Shown here in pieces: positions 38,850-48,355 of a stretch of 64,000 nucleotides of DNA (position 1 is its first letter; every line of letters starts with the position of its first letter). The stretch covers positions 95,908 through 159,907 of the forward strand of contig JAHBSP010000002.1 of assembly GCA_019639055.1 (NCBI GenBank), read 5' to 3'. Origin of the DNA: Microbacteriaceae bacterium (GTDB taxonomy: Bacteria > Actinomycetota > Actinomycetes > Actinomycetales > Microbacteriaceae). Under the pieces are notes generated by a model. The model saw only the letters and a list, made by a program, of their open reading frames with translations. It was not told the DNA's origin and did no database searches. Both the position numbers and the translations under genes were made by a program.

Positions 38850-40342
38850 AAGACAAGCTAATGGATTTTGATAAGGCACTGGAACTTTTCGAACCGGTTA
38901 TTGGCCTTGAAGTTCACGTAGAACTAAATACGAAAACCAAAATGTTTTCTGCTGCCCCAAACATTTTCGGTGCAGAGCCGAACACCGCTATCAGTGAAGT
39001 TTGTATCGGCCTACCCGGATCGCTCCCAGTAGTTAACGGTAAAGCGGTCGAATACAGCATTTCTCTGGGTCTAGCACTCGGATGCAAGATTGCAGAGCAT
39101 TCAAGCTTCGCCCGCAAGAACTACTTCTACCCTGACCTAGGTAAGAACTACCAGATTAGCCAGTATGACGAACCAATCGCATACGACGGCGAAGTAGAAG
39201 TTGAACTCGCAGACGGTGAGATTTGGAACATCCCAATTGAACGCGCACACATGGAAGAGGACGCTGGAAAGCTCACTCACGTAGGTGGCGCAACTGGGCG
39301 TATCCAGGGTGCTGAATATTCACTCGTTGACTACAACCGTGCAGGTGTGCCACTGGTTGAGATTGTTACCCGCCCAATTTTTGGTACCGAAGGTAAAGCT
39401 GGTGAAGTAGCAAGCGCGTATGTGCAAACTATCCGCGATATGGTGCTTGCCCTGGGAATTTCCGATGCACGCATGGAGCGTGGAAACTTGCGCTGCGACG
39501 CCAACGTATCGCTTCGTCCGCGAGGTAGCGAGAAACTTGGAACCCGTACCGAGACTAAGAACGTGAACTCTTTCCGTTCAATTGAACGCGCTGTCCGCTA
39601 CGAAATTCAGCGACAGGCAGCAATCCTTGCCTCAGGGGGGAACATAATTCAGGAAACCAGGCACTGGCATGAGGATACTTCCACAACCAGTGCAGGTCGC
39701 CCTAAGAGTGACGCTGAAGATTACCGCTACTTCCCAGAGCCAGATTTGCTACCGATTCAGCCAAGTGCAGAACTGGTCGAAAAATTGCGTGCGGAACTAC
39801 CTGAAGCACCTGCAAAGCACCGTCGTAGGCTCAAAGAGTCGTGGGGATTCACCGACCTTGAATTCAGAGACGTTGTCAATGCCGGAGTTATTCCACAGAT
39901 TGAGGCAACAGTTGCTTTGGGAACTAGCCCGGCACAGGCTCGTAAATGGTGGACATCAGAAATTCTGCGATTGGCCAATGAACGTGGAGTGGAAGCGGAA
40001 GAACTTGTTACACCCGCGCAGGTAACCGATCTTGACGCACAGGTTGCATCCGGTGCAATAACCGACAAAATCGCTCGCACAGTGCTGGTCAAGATGATTG
40101 ATTCTGGTAAGAGCGCCGCCGAGATTATTGAGTCAGAAGGTCTCGCAGTGGTTTCTGATGACTCTGCACTAGAAGCAGCAATAGATCAGGCACTAGCTGA
40201 GAATCCAGATGTTTTAGAGAAGCTTCGTGAAGGCAAGCTTCAGGCAGCTGGCGCAATCATTGGCTCAGTTATGAAGGCGATGGCCGGCAAGGCTGATGCA
40301 GCTAAGGTGCGCGAACTGCTGATGGCTAAGGTTAGTGAATAG
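38846..40342 (+). CDS. gatB: Glutamyl/aspartyl-tRNA amidotransferase subunit B
   Basis: A 498-residue GatB that phosphorylates the misacylated tRNA and binds it through a C-terminal YqeY-like domain. Signatures are [36 protein letters not shown] and [13 protein letters not shown] 38846 is supported by GGAGG 7 bases upstream; ATG 38861 is a possible alternative. The stop overlaps the start of the TauE gene by 8 bases. Confidence 0.97.
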   Translation: MKDKLMDFDKALELFEPVIGLEVHVELNTKTKMFSAAPNIFGAEPNTAISEVCIGLPGSLPVVNGKAVEYSISLGLALGCKIAEHSSFARKNYFYPDLGKNYQISQYDEPIAYDGEVEVELADGEIWNIPIERAHMEEDAGKLTHVGGATGRIQGAEYSLVDYNRAGVPLVEIVTRPIFGTEGKAGEVASAYVQTIRDMVLALGISDARMERGNLRCDANVSLRPRGSEKLGTRTETKNVNSFRSIERAVRYEIQRQAAILASGGNIIQETRHWHEDTSTTSAGRPKSDAEDYRYFPEPDLLPIQPSAELVEKLRAELPEAPAKHRRRLKESWGFTDLEFRDVVNAGVIPQIEATVALGTSPAQARKWWTSEILRLANERGVEAEELVTPAQVTDLDAQVASGAITDKIARTVLVKMIDSGKSAAEIIESEGLAVVSDDSALEAAIDQALAENPDVLEKLREGKLQAAGAIIGSVMKAMAGKADAAKVRELLMAKVSE

Positions 40343-41132
40343 AACAGAATCCTTTTCCGTTGAAGGAAAAATTATTTGGCCTGCGCTCATCCTTATCGGG
40401 ATTAGCGCAGGATTCCTTTCCGGTCTTTTCGGAGTTGGCGGTGGAGTAATTATTATTCCTGCCTTAGTTATATTTTGCGGATTCGGCATGAAAATGGCTT
40501 CAGGCACTTCACTTTCTGCAATTCTGATTGCTTCCGGTGTTGGTGTTATCAGTTATCAATTGCAAGGACAGGTTGATTACCTCATTGCCCTAATAGTGTT
40601 GATTGGATCAATTCCCGGAGCGCAAATTGGCGCAATCATCATGAAGAAATTACATGGTAGGACTGTAACAATACTTTTCCTCTGTCTGCTTGCTCTCATA
40701 ATTGCAGGTTTAATTTTTACTCCGGTTTCTCGTGAGGGCTTTATCAGCCTTGACTGGGTAAACGGGGCGGCTCTAGTTCTGCTTGGGTTCCTGGTAGGAA
40801 TTGTTGCAGGTCTGGTTGGCCTCGGTGGAGGAATTTTGATTGTTCCAGCACTGATGTTGATTTTCGGGATGGGTGACCTGCTTGCTAAAGGAACTTCACT
40901 TTTCATCATGCTTCCAACCGCCATAAGTGGCACTATCCGCAACTTAATTAACAAGAACGTCTCGCTGAAGGCTGGCGCAATAGTTGGTGTGAGCGCTGCT
41001 GCAATGGTGCCACTTGGTGCTTGGTCAGCAAATCTACTAAACCCGACAATAGCTGCCTGGCTTTTTGCCGCGCTACTTGTAGCTATTGCCGTAAGGCTAT
41101 ACATGCAAGAGATTCGCAAGTATCCTAGATAG
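40335..41132 (+). CDS. TauE/SafE (TSUP) family permease
   Basis: A 265-residue membrane protein with about eight segments and the two inverted-repeat signatures of the family: GFLSGLFGVGGGVIIIPALV near the N-terminus and GIVAGLVGLGGGILIVPALM in the middle. Members export sulfite, sulfoacetate or other small organosulfur or carboxylate anions; the substrate cannot be told. The start is GTG 40335 overlapping gatB. The glycosyltransferase gene follows after 11 bases. Confidence 0.9.
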   Translation: MNRTESFSVEGKIIWPALILIGISAGFLSGLFGVGGGVIIIPALVIFCGFGMKMASGTSLSAILIASGVGVISYQLQGQVDYLIALIVLIGSIPGAQIGAIIMKKLHGRTVTILFLCLLALIIAGLIFTPVSREGFISLDWVNGAALVLLGFLVGIVAGLVGLGGGILIVPALMLIFGMGDLLAKGTSLFIMLPTAISGTIRNLINKNVSLKAGAIVGVSAAAMVPLGAWSANLLNPTIAAWLFAALLVAIAVRLYMQEIRKYPR

Positions 41133-41143
41133 CGGTCATTGCA

Positions 41144-41983
41144 ATGAAAAAGGTCAAAGTCTCAATAGTTATACCCGCATATAACGAAGAAAAAGTTATT
41201 CGTAGATGCGTGGAATCTTGTGTGAATCAAAGCGTTCCTCCTTTGGAAATTTTGGTTATAGATAATAAATCCAAAGATTCAACGAAAGAGATTGTGCAGT
41301 CGCTGATTAAGGAATATCCGGATGCCGGTATCAAGTACTTACAGCAGTTCGATAAGCAGGGTTTGATTCCAACTAGAAACTTCGGTCTAGATCAGGCTAA
41401 GGGTGATGTGATTGGCCGTATCGATGCAGACACGCGACTCACAAAAGACTGGGTGAAGGTTTTGACGGAGACTTTCAGCGATCCCGAGGTAGCAGCTGCA
41501 ACTGGGCCAGTGGCTTATTACGACCTACCAGGTGGCACATCCAAGCCGGCAATGAAAGCGGATGATGTAACCAGGCGCCTGATGCTGAAACTCGGTCGCC
41601 AGTACCACTTCGTTTTTGGCTCCAACATGGCGCTTCGAAAAACTGCTTGGGAAACTATTCGGAGTGAAACATGTCTTGACGAAGAGGATCTATTTCACGA
41701 GGATATTGACATCTCAATCCACCTTGCACAGCACGGTTTGAAGGTTGCTTACAATCCTTTAATGCGGGCAGGGATGAGTGCAAGGCGACTCGAAGACAAG
41801 CCAAAAGACTTCATGAACTATGTGAAGCGTTTCTCACGCACATACAATGCGCACGGAATTAAGAACTTGGGTGTTCGCGCACCTATGGTGGTGTTTTCTG
41901 CAATCTATCTGCCAGCTAGGACTGCGTTGATAGTGAGTCAAAAGCGCGAAGCTAGACGTATCAAAGCAAACAACATATCGTAG
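41144..41983 (+). CDS. Glycosyltransferase family 2 protein
   Basis: A 279-residue GT-A fold transferase. VSIVIPAYNEEKVIRRCVES opens the nucleotide-binding domain, the metal-binding DxD is in RIDADTRLTKDW, and EEDLFHEDIDIS is the acidic segment near the catalytic base. No membrane segment is obvious, so it probably works at the inner face of the membrane on a lipid-linked or cell-wall sugar. The acceptor is unknown. Confidence 0.9.
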   Translation: MKKVKVSIVIPAYNEEKVIRRCVESCVNQSVPPLEILVIDNKSKDSTKEIVQSLIKEYPDAGIKYLQQFDKQGLIPTRNFGLDQAKGDVIGRIDADTRLTKDWVKVLTETFSDPEVAAATGPVAYYDLPGGTSKPAMKADDVTRRLMLKLGRQYHFVFGSNMALRKTAWETIRSETCLDEEDLFHEDIDISIHLAQHGLKVAYNPLMRAGMSARRLEDKPKDFMNYVKRFSRTYNAHGIKNLGVRAPMVVFSAIYLPARTALIVSQKREARRIKANNIS

Positions 41984-42006
41984 GCGCTGGATAAGGATCA
42001 CTCGAG

Positions 42007-43221
42007 GTGTCTGAATCTATGAATAACCAGAGACGAAGCATCCTGCACGTCGATCTTGACGCCTTCTTTGTATCTGCTGAGTTGCTTACTCGCCCGGAGT
42101 TGATTGGGGAGCAGGTAATAGTTGGCTATCCAAAGGGGCGCTCAGTAGTGCTCAGCGCAAGTTATGAGACGCGGAAACTCGGGGTGCGTTCGGCTATGCC
42201 GATGTCGCAAGCGATACGTCTAGCCCCGAAAGCCACAATTATTTCTCCTAGCCACTCACTGTATTCTTCGCTCTCTAAACAGGTTATGGAGATATTCCGA
42301 TCCTTTACCCCTCAGGTGCAACAACTAAGCGTAGACGAGGCATTTTTGGACGTTACCGGAGCATCCAGGATGTTTGGAAGCGCTGAAGAAATCGCTCAAG
42401 CAATAAAAACCAGGCTCAAAGAAGAATTGGGACTGCCTGCGACAGTGGGTGGGGCATCCACCAAATTTGTAGCAAAAATTGCTTCGACCAGTGCGAAACC
42501 AGATGGATTACGGATTATTCCTCACGGGGAAACTTTGGATTTCTTGCATCCGCTTCCGATAAGGGCACTGTGGGGTATTGGCCCTGTGGCGGGTAAATCG
42601 CTCCACGAATTCGGCATCCAGACAGTGGGAGATATTGCAAACACTGATTTGAAAGTTTTGCAGAGGGTCCTTGGAGAGGCTTCCGGTAATCGCGCTTGGG
42701 AACTAGCGCACGGGATTGATACCTCATTTGTCGATACAGAAGTAATCGATCACTCAATCGGTCATGAGCGCACCTACGAGATAGATACCGATAATTTTGA
42801 GCAATTGCAGAAAGAGATTCTCGATTTGAGCCGCAAAATCGGTCAGAGATTACGCAAAATTGGGCATCTGGCAGGGACAGTTTCAATCAAGGTCAAGTTT
42901 TACGACTTCAAAGTGGTAACTCGTTCACACACTCTAGAGATACCCACCGATTCAGATACTGAAATATATAAAACAGCCGGGGAACTACTCAAGGAGCTGA
43001 GCGCATCCGCAATCTGGAGGAAAGTTCGCCTAATTGGTGTTAGGGCAGAACAGCTCACACTCCCAGGTGAGTTGGCAGTGCAATTGGATCTTTGGGATGC
43101 CCCAAAACAGGTGCATAAAGATGTCGATACAGTCACCGACAAGATTCGTGACAAATTCGGTAATACTGCGATAGTTCCTGCTAGGCTAAGTACCGCACGG
43201 GAGCCCGAACAAGAGGGCTGA
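42007..43221 (+). CDS. dinB: DNA polymerase IV (Y family)
   Basis: A 404-residue translesion polymerase. The palm motifs are ILHVDLDAFFVSAEL and SVDEAFLDVTG; the thumb holds helix-hairpin-helix residues ALWGIGPVAGKSL, and a little-finger domain follows. The C-terminus lacks a clear QL(S/D)LF-type beta-clamp peptide, although QLDLWD near the end is similar and could serve. GTG 42007 is given as the start; ATG 42019 is the alternative. Its last 27 bases are also the 5' arm of the downstream TPP riboswitch. Confidence 0.95.
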   Translation: MSESMNNQRRSILHVDLDAFFVSAELLTRPELIGEQVIVGYPKGRSVVLSASYETRKLGVRSAMPMSQAIRLAPKATIISPSHSLYSSLSKQVMEIFRSFTPQVQQLSVDEAFLDVTGASRMFGSAEEIAQAIKTRLKEELGLPATVGGASTKFVAKIASTSAKPDGLRIIPHGETLDFLHPLPIRALWGIGPVAGKSLHEFGIQTVGDIANTDLKVLQRVLGEASGNRAWELAHGIDTSFVDTEVIDHSIGHERTYEIDTDNFEQLQKEILDLSRKIGQRLRKIGHLAGTVSIKVKFYDFKVVTRSHTLEIPTDSDTEIYKTAGELLKELSASAIWRKVRLIGVRAEQLTLPGELAVQLDLWDAPKQVHKDVDTVTDKIRDKFGNTAIVPARLSTAREPEQEG

Positions 43222-43284
43222 GAGGAAGGCTACCTACCTTCGACCGTTGAACCTGATCTGGATAATGCCAGCGATAGGAAGTGA
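43195..43284 (+). promoter_or_regulatory. TPP (thi-box) riboswitch
   Basis: The conserved thi-box segments occur in order: GGGAGCCC, GGGCTGAGAG, then TTGAACCTGATCTGGATAAT and GCCAGCG, closed by CAC (43196-43198) against GTG (43281-43283). The ribosome site AGGAAG lies inside the 3' arm, directly before ATG 43286, so ligand binding should hide it and switch off translation. The 5' arm overlaps the final codons of dinB. Confidence 0.95.
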
Positions 43285-43285
43285 A

Positions 43286-44317
43286 ATGGAAACTAAACGA
43301 TTTAATCGTGCTCTTGCAGTCATCATTGCTACTGGAATGTTGGTTGCTTGCTCTAGTGGGGAAACTCCGGAAGAAACCCCAACCGAGCTAACTTTGATAA
43401 CTCACGGATCATTCTCTTTAGCAGATGACACCTTCGATAAGTTCACTGCCGACACCGGAATTACCGTGAAATTCCACGAGTTGGGCAGTGCCGGTGAGAT
43501 TGTAAACGCTATGAATCTCACCAAGAACAATCCGGTGGGGGATGTGGTTTGGGGCATTGACAATGTATTTGCCGCTCAGGCGATTGAGAGTGGCATAGTG
43601 AGCGAATACGCATCACCGCTACTTACCGCGCATGAAGCGCCATTCCTGCTAAAGGGATACGAAACCTGGATGACTCCGGTCACTTCTGGAGACATTTGCC
43701 TCAACTATGATGACTCCTGGTTTGCGGCGAGCGATTCCGACTACGGGCCACCAACATCCCTAGCGGATCTAAAGAACCCTTACTACGGTCCACTAATTGC
43801 TATACCTGCTGCCAGCACCTCATCTGTCGGTGTGGGATTCATGCTCGCCACTATTGCTGAATTTGGCGAGGGCGGTTACGAGGACTTTTGGAAGCAGCTG
43901 GTAGCAAATGGGGCGACAATCACATCCGGCTGGAGTGAAGCATACTATGGCGAATTTACTGCTGGAGGAGACGGAGATAAACCAATAGTGGTTTCCTACG
44001 GTTCTTCCCCTGCATATGCACCAACCACCCGTGCCGTAGCGAGCACTTGCTTCTCCCAGGTGGAATACGCAGGACTTGTTACAGGAACCAAATATCCCAC
44101 AGCCGCGAAGCAACTCATTGACTATCTGTTGAGCGACAATGTCCAGCTACAAATTCCTGATGAAATGTACGTGTTTCCGGTAACTGATGTAGCACTACCA
44201 GCAGACTGGGAAGAGAACGCACTCAAGCCGGGGAGTGCACTAAATATTGATGCCGCACTAATTAGTCAAAAGCGCAGTGAATGGTTGCAAGCTTGGACCG
44301 AAATCGTCTTTGGCTAA
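43286..44317 (+). CDS. thiB: Thiamine ABC transporter substrate-binding lipoprotein
   Basis: A 343-residue periplasmic-binding-protein homologue with a signal peptide and lipobox LVACSS, so it is anchored outside the membrane. LTLITHGSFSLADDTFDKFT and YGSSPAYAP match thiamine/TPP-binding proteins (TbpA). The TPP riboswitch directly upstream supports thiamine or a thiamine phosphate as ligand. I chose ATG 43286 because the upstream in-frame codons lie within the riboswitch. Its last 37 bases overlap the permease gene. Confidence 0.93.
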   Translation: METKRFNRALAVIIATGMLVACSSGETPEETPTELTLITHGSFSLADDTFDKFTADTGITVKFHELGSAGEIVNAMNLTKNNPVGDVVWGIDNVFAAQAIESGIVSEYASPLLTAHEAPFLLKGYETWMTPVTSGDICLNYDDSWFAASDSDYGPPTSLADLKNPYYGPLIAIPAASTSSVGVGFMLATIAEFGEGGYEDFWKQLVANGATITSGWSEAYYGEFTAGGDGDKPIVVSYGSSPAYAPTTRAVASTCFSQVEYAGLVTGTKYPTAAKQLIDYLLSDNVQLQIPDEMYVFPVTDVALPADWEENALKPGSALNIDAALISQKRSEWLQAWTEIVFG

Positions 44318-45879
44318 TAACCGGAATACCGGTTGCCGTCTTTGTCCTAGCGTTTTTTTACTATCCGCTAGCGAACATCCTCGGCACCGGTTTTTCTAGC
44401 CTCAGCGATACCGGAGTCGAGAGCCTACTAACCTCAAGGTTGCTCGCAGCTACAGCGCGCACAATTTTCTATTCCCTATCAGCAACTGTTCTTTCAGTGC
44501 TATTCGGGATGCCGCTAGCATTTTTGCTCTATCGCGTGCGCTTCCCGGGACAGAGAATTTTGCGCTCACTAGTGTTGGTTCCGTTTATGCTTCCGACGAT
44601 TGTTGTTGGCTTAGCTTTCCGTGCACTTTTTAGATCAAATGGCGCACTCGGTTTCCTAGGCTTGCATGAGAGTGCCACGGCGGTGGTGCTGGCGTTAACA
44701 TTCTTCAATATCGCGCTCATTGCTAGGAGCGTGGGAAGTAGTTGGGCCAGGCTCGACTACCGACAGGAAGATGCCGCTGCTTCGCTCGGTGCAACACCGT
44801 TTCAGGTTTTCTGGAGCGTGACACTGCCAAATTTGCGGAAAGCGATCCTAGCTAGCGCATCCCTAGTTTTCCTTTTTTGCGCAACCAGTTTTGGACTGGT
44901 GCTGATGGTGGGTGGTGTGAGGGCATCCACCATTGAGACTGAAATTTATTTGCAGGTGTTTTCTTTCGGCAATCTTGGAGCCGCAGCAATTTTGGCAACT
45001 CTGCAACTGGTGATTGTGCTGGTGCTGCTATGGGTGACTAGGGGAAGTGGTTACAATCTTGGGGTTGATGCTGCCACTTCAGTGCGCAAATTCACGGTGC
45101 GTAATCTGCCAATTCTGTTTGCTTCACTACCTGGCGCGGTGCTGATTCTTGTTCCGCTTGGATACTTGGTTTTTCGTAGTTTCAGTTATGAGGGGTCATT
45201 CGGGTTCGGTAATTTTGTGCAGGCATCCGCTGAAGGTGTCTGGGATTCGGCCCTTGCCTCTGTGACAATCGCGATTGCCTCCTCAGCGATTTCTATTCCT
45301 TTGGCGCTTTTTGCCGCCATTTCGCTCTCACGTAGACAAATCCCCGGAGCTGTCGGTGGCTGGTTCAATACTGCGCTTTTGTTGCCGCTTGGTGCATCCT
45401 CGGTCGTATTAGGTCTCGGACTTCTGTTGACAGCTTCCAATTTAGGTATTGCTGGCTGGTGGATTATTGTGCCACTCGCTCAAGGGCTTGTGGCACTTCC
45501 TTTAGTTTTGCAAACGATGCTTCCGGCTCTGAAATCAATACCGAGTAGACGCCTTGAAGCTGCTGCTTCACTTGGGAGCGGGCCAGTTAGTAGCCTGTTT
45601 AGGATTGAGCTCCCCAGCATCCGCCCGGTTGTTTTGGTAAGTATAGGTTTTGCGTTGGCGACAGCGCTCGGGGAGTTTGGTGCCACATCTTTTCTAGCAA
45701 GGCCGGGGCAGATCACACTGCCAGTGTTTATTTATCAAGCAATAAGTTCACCAAAACCCGGATCATTCGGGGTGGCACTAGCGGCGGCAGTTATTCTGAC
45801 GGTACTCACGGTGACTGTTCTAGTGGTGACAGAATATGGTTTTAGAAAAGTGGGGAAGAGTGCGAATGTCGGAAAATAA
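44281..45879 (+). CDS. thiP: Thiamine ABC transporter permease (fused two-domain)
   Basis: A 532-residue permease with about twelve membrane segments. It consists of two tandem BPD_transp domains. EAA-like coupling loops are visible in YRQEDAAASLGATPFQVFWS of the first half and SRRLEAAASLGSGPVSSLFR of the second, as in ThiP. ATG 44281 overlaps thiB; a TTG 12 bases later is an alternative. With the ATPase it forms the importer controlled by the riboswitch. Confidence 0.92.
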   Translation: MVASLDRNRLWLITGIPVAVFVLAFFYYPLANILGTGFSSLSDTGVESLLTSRLLAATARTIFYSLSATVLSVLFGMPLAFLLYRVRFPGQRILRSLVLVPFMLPTIVVGLAFRALFRSNGALGFLGLHESATAVVLALTFFNIALIARSVGSSWARLDYRQEDAAASLGATPFQVFWSVTLPNLRKAILASASLVFLFCATSFGLVLMVGGVRASTIETEIYLQVFSFGNLGAAAILATLQLVIVLVLLWVTRGSGYNLGVDAATSVRKFTVRNLPILFASLPGAVLILVPLGYLVFRSFSYEGSFGFGNFVQASAEGVWDSALASVTIAIASSAISIPLALFAAISLSRRQIPGAVGGWFNTALLLPLGASSVVLGLGLLLTASNLGIAGWWIIVPLAQGLVALPLVLQTMLPALKSIPSRRLEAAASLGSGPVSSLFRIELPSIRPVVLVSIGFALATALGEFGATSFLARPGQITLPVFIYQAISSPKPGSFGVALAAAVILTVLTVTVLVVTEYGFRKVGKSANVGK

Positions 45880-46597
45880 GAGCGGTGAAACAACTAGCGA
45901 CAAGTCCAAAGACAAATCTAATAATGCCCTCCAAGTGGCAGGTTTAGAAATTAATGACCTCGATTTCAGTTACGGCGATAAGCGAGTTTTGCGCGGGCTC
46001 ACACTTACTGCAAAACCTGGCGAGATTGCGGCCATAATGGGTGATTCTGGTTCTGGGAAGAGCACGCTTTTCAGACTCATTGCTGGTTTCGAGGAACCTG
46101 ACGCTGGAGAAATTTACCTGGCTGGAGAAAATTTGGCGGGCATCCCTGCGCATAAACGTGGCGTCGTGATGATGTTTCAGGACAAGCAACTTTTTGAGAA
46201 TATGACCGTGCTCGAAAATGTGGCTTTTCCGCTAAAACTTAGGGGAGTAGTCGCTACTGAGCGCGCAGAACGAGCTAGAGATCTTTTGGAAGCAGTCCGC
46301 TTGAGCGATCATATCGATAAGAGAGTGAATGAAATATCCGGCGGGCAGCAACAAAGGGTTGCACTTGCTAGATCCCTGGCAGCCGATCCGAAACTACTGT
46401 TACTTGATGAACCCTTTGCCTCGCTTGATGATTCACTTAGAACTGAGTTAGCTAAAGAAGTGCGTGACACTTTGAAGCAACAAGGTATTACTACGCTGAT
46501 TATCACTCACGACGCTGATGAGGCTGGTGCTTTGGCAGATACTGTCTACAAGGTGCAGGATGGAGCTTTAAGCAGTGTCAATATCACTAAGGAGTGA
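45866..46597 (+). CDS. thiQ: Thiamine ABC transporter ATP-binding protein
   Basis: A 243-residue ABC ATPase. Walker A is MGDSGSGKSTL, the signature is EISGGQQQRVALARS, and Walker B is LLLLDEPFASLD, followed by the switch histidine in IITHDADEA. A charged, low-complexity N-terminal extension (about 28 residues) precedes the domain. I chose ATG 45866, with GGGGAAGAG upstream. It overlaps the permease end by 14 bases. Confidence 0.93.
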   Translation: MSENKSGETTSDKSKDKSNNALQVAGLEINDLDFSYGDKRVLRGLTLTAKPGEIAAIMGDSGSGKSTLFRLIAGFEEPDAGEIYLAGENLAGIPAHKRGVVMMFQDKQLFENMTVLENVAFPLKLRGVVATERAERARDLLEAVRLSDHIDKRVNEISGGQQQRVALARSLAADPKLLLLDEPFASLDDSLRTELAKEVRDTLKQQGITTLIITHDADEAGALADTVYKVQDGALSSVNITKE

Positions 46598-46602
46598 AAG
46601 GG

Positions 46603-47169
46603 ATGGCTATGGCAGATAAGAAACTTAGCAATGAATCCAAAAACGAATTTTTAGAAGTATTGAAATCTCGCTTCTTAGAGCATTCTGCTAGACACGAGGG
46701 AATTTCTTGGGATGATGTGGCGGAAAGAATAGAAAATAATCCTGAAAAGCTTTGGTCACTTTGGCAAATGGAAGAAACCGGTGGTGAACCTGACCTGGTT
46801 AAAGTCGATTCTCAAACTGGGCAATACATCTTTTATGATTGCAGTCCTGAGACTCCTGCAGGTAGGCGGAACCTTTGCTACGACTATGCTGCATTAGTTG
46901 GTAGAAAGAAGCATCCACCACAAAACAGTGCAGACAGGGTTGCCCGAGAGATCGGAATTTATATGCTTGACGAGGAAGAATACGCATACCTGCAAACAAT
47001 TGGTGAGTTTGATTTAAAAACCTCCAGTTGGTTAGTTACCCCAGACGATGTCAGAAAGCACGGTGGTGCGATTTTCGGAGACCGCCGTTATGACAGGGTT
47101 TTTACCTACCACAACGGGGCGGATAGCTATTACGGATCGAGAGGATTTAGAGGCTCACTCAGAGTATAG
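46603..47169 (+). CDS. DUF4256 family protein
   Basis: A 188-residue cytoplasmic protein matching DUF4256: LKSRFLEHSARHEGISWDDV, LWSLWQMEETGGEPD, YIFYDCSPETPAGRRNLCYD, and the closing DRRYDRVFTYHNGA with YYGSRGFRGSLRV. Function is unknown. ATG 46603 has AAGGAG 8 bases upstream; GTG 46594, overlapping the ATPase stop, is an alternative. Being 5 bases after the thiamine importer it may be cotranscribed, but no link with thiamine is known to me. Confidence 0.88.
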   Translation: MAMADKKLSNESKNEFLEVLKSRFLEHSARHEGISWDDVAERIENNPEKLWSLWQMEETGGEPDLVKVDSQTGQYIFYDCSPETPAGRRNLCYDYAALVGRKKHPPQNSADRVAREIGIYMLDEEEYAYLQTIGEFDLKTSSWLVTPDDVRKHGGAIFGDRRYDRVFTYHNGADSYYGSRGFRGSLRV

Positions 47170-47198
47170 ATAGGCTAAATAGCGCATAAAGGAGTGTC

Positions 47199-48179
47199 AT
47201 GAGAATTGTTGTAATCGGTGGTAGCGGACATATCGGCAGTTTTTTGGTCCCGAGGCTGGTTCGAGCAGGTCATACAGTTTTCAACATCACCCGAGGCGTT
47301 AGTAGTAGCTATAGCAATACTGCTCCTGAGTGGAAGCAAGTGCAACAGGTATCGTTCGACAGGGCTTCTCTCGATGCTGAGGGCAGATTTGGCGAGGCAG
47401 TGCTCGCTTTACAGCCAGAAGTTGTTATCGACCTTGTCTGTTTCACCCTCGAATCTGCAAAGTTGCTTGTTGATTCTCTGCGCGGGAAGGTTAGTCATCT
47501 GATCCATTGTGGTTCTATCTGGCGTTACGGTTCAAGTTACAAACTTCCAATCTCAGAGGATGCCGCATTTACAGCAGAGCCTGAAGACGAGTATGGAATA
47601 GAGAAAGCAAAGATCGCTGAATATCTAAAGCAGGAGAGTGCTAGGGGCGGCTTGGTGACCACCTCTATTCACCCGGGGCATATTGTGGGTCCGGGTTGGC
47701 ATCCGGTCGGTCCACTAGGAAATTTGAATCCGGATGTTTGGAAGGCGATATCTGCGGGCGAAGTGATCAAAGTTCCCGGAATTGGTGTAGAGATGATGCA
47801 TCACGTTCATGCCGATGATCTCGCCCTTGCTTTCGAACTCGCTGTCGCTAATCGAGAAGTGGCAGCCGGTGAGGATTTCAATATTGTTTCACCTAGAGCG
47901 CTTAATGTGCGGGGCTTTCTACAAATTGCTTCCGAGTGGTTCGGTCAAGAACTAAAAACAATCAGCGTCAGTTGGGAAGATTTCCGTCAAAGCAATACCG
48001 AAGAGGACTATGCGGAGAGCTGGGAACATCTTGAACGAAGTCACGCGCATTCCATTGAAAAAGCAAAGCGACTGCTTGGATACGCGCCAAGATATGAATC
48101 AGATCAGGCAGTCCTAGAATCCGTTCGCTGGCTTATTGAGCATGGCGAGATTGAAGTTCCTAATCCCTTAGTTGTTTAG
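47199..48179 (+). CDS. NAD(P)-dependent epimerase/dehydratase-like SDR protein
   Basis: A 326-residue extended short-chain dehydrogenase. The dinucleotide motif is VVIGGSGHIGSFLVPRL. The catalytic Tyr-x-x-x-Lys is in DEYGIEKAKIAEYLK. It resembles sugar-nucleotide epimerases and related isoflavone-reductase-like proteins; the substrate is unknown. AAAGGAG before ATG 47199 supports the start. It lies just before the tRNA-His gene, which is on the other strand. Confidence 0.87.
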   Translation: MRIVVIGGSGHIGSFLVPRLVRAGHTVFNITRGVSSSYSNTAPEWKQVQQVSFDRASLDAEGRFGEAVLALQPEVVIDLVCFTLESAKLLVDSLRGKVSHLIHCGSIWRYGSSYKLPISEDAAFTAEPEDEYGIEKAKIAEYLKQESARGGLVTTSIHPGHIVGPGWHPVGPLGNLNPDVWKAISAGEVIKVPGIGVEMMHHVHADDLALAFELAVANREVAAGEDFNIVSPRALNVRGFLQIASEWFGQELKTISVSWEDFRQSNTEEDYAESWEHLERSHAHSIEKAKRLLGYAPRYESDQAVLESVRWLIEHGEIEVPNPLVV

Positions 48180-48222
48180 GGCAGTACCTTCAACTTCGGG
48201 GATGAAAGTAAGTCAAGTTATT

Positions 48223-48299
48223 TGGGGCGACTAACGGGATTCGAACCCGCGACATCCGGCACCACAAGCCAGCGCTCTACCAACTGAGCTATAGCCGCC
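48223..48299 (-). tRNA. tRNA-His (GTG), CCA encoded
   Basis: On the minus strand the cloverleaf folds with an 8-bp acceptor stem, including the extra G at position -1 opposite C73 that is diagnostic of tRNA-His. The anticodon loop is TTGTGGT on a CTGGC/GCCGG stem, giving anticodon GTG. The T loop is GTTCGAATC, and CCA is encoded (48225-48223). It lies upstream of the convergent epimerase end and downstream of orn, a common actinobacterial order. Confidence 0.97.
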
Positions 48300-48355
48300 A
48301 TACGATTCCTAAGAATCAGGCCTGAAGACATTAACGCCAACAGCATTCAAGTATA

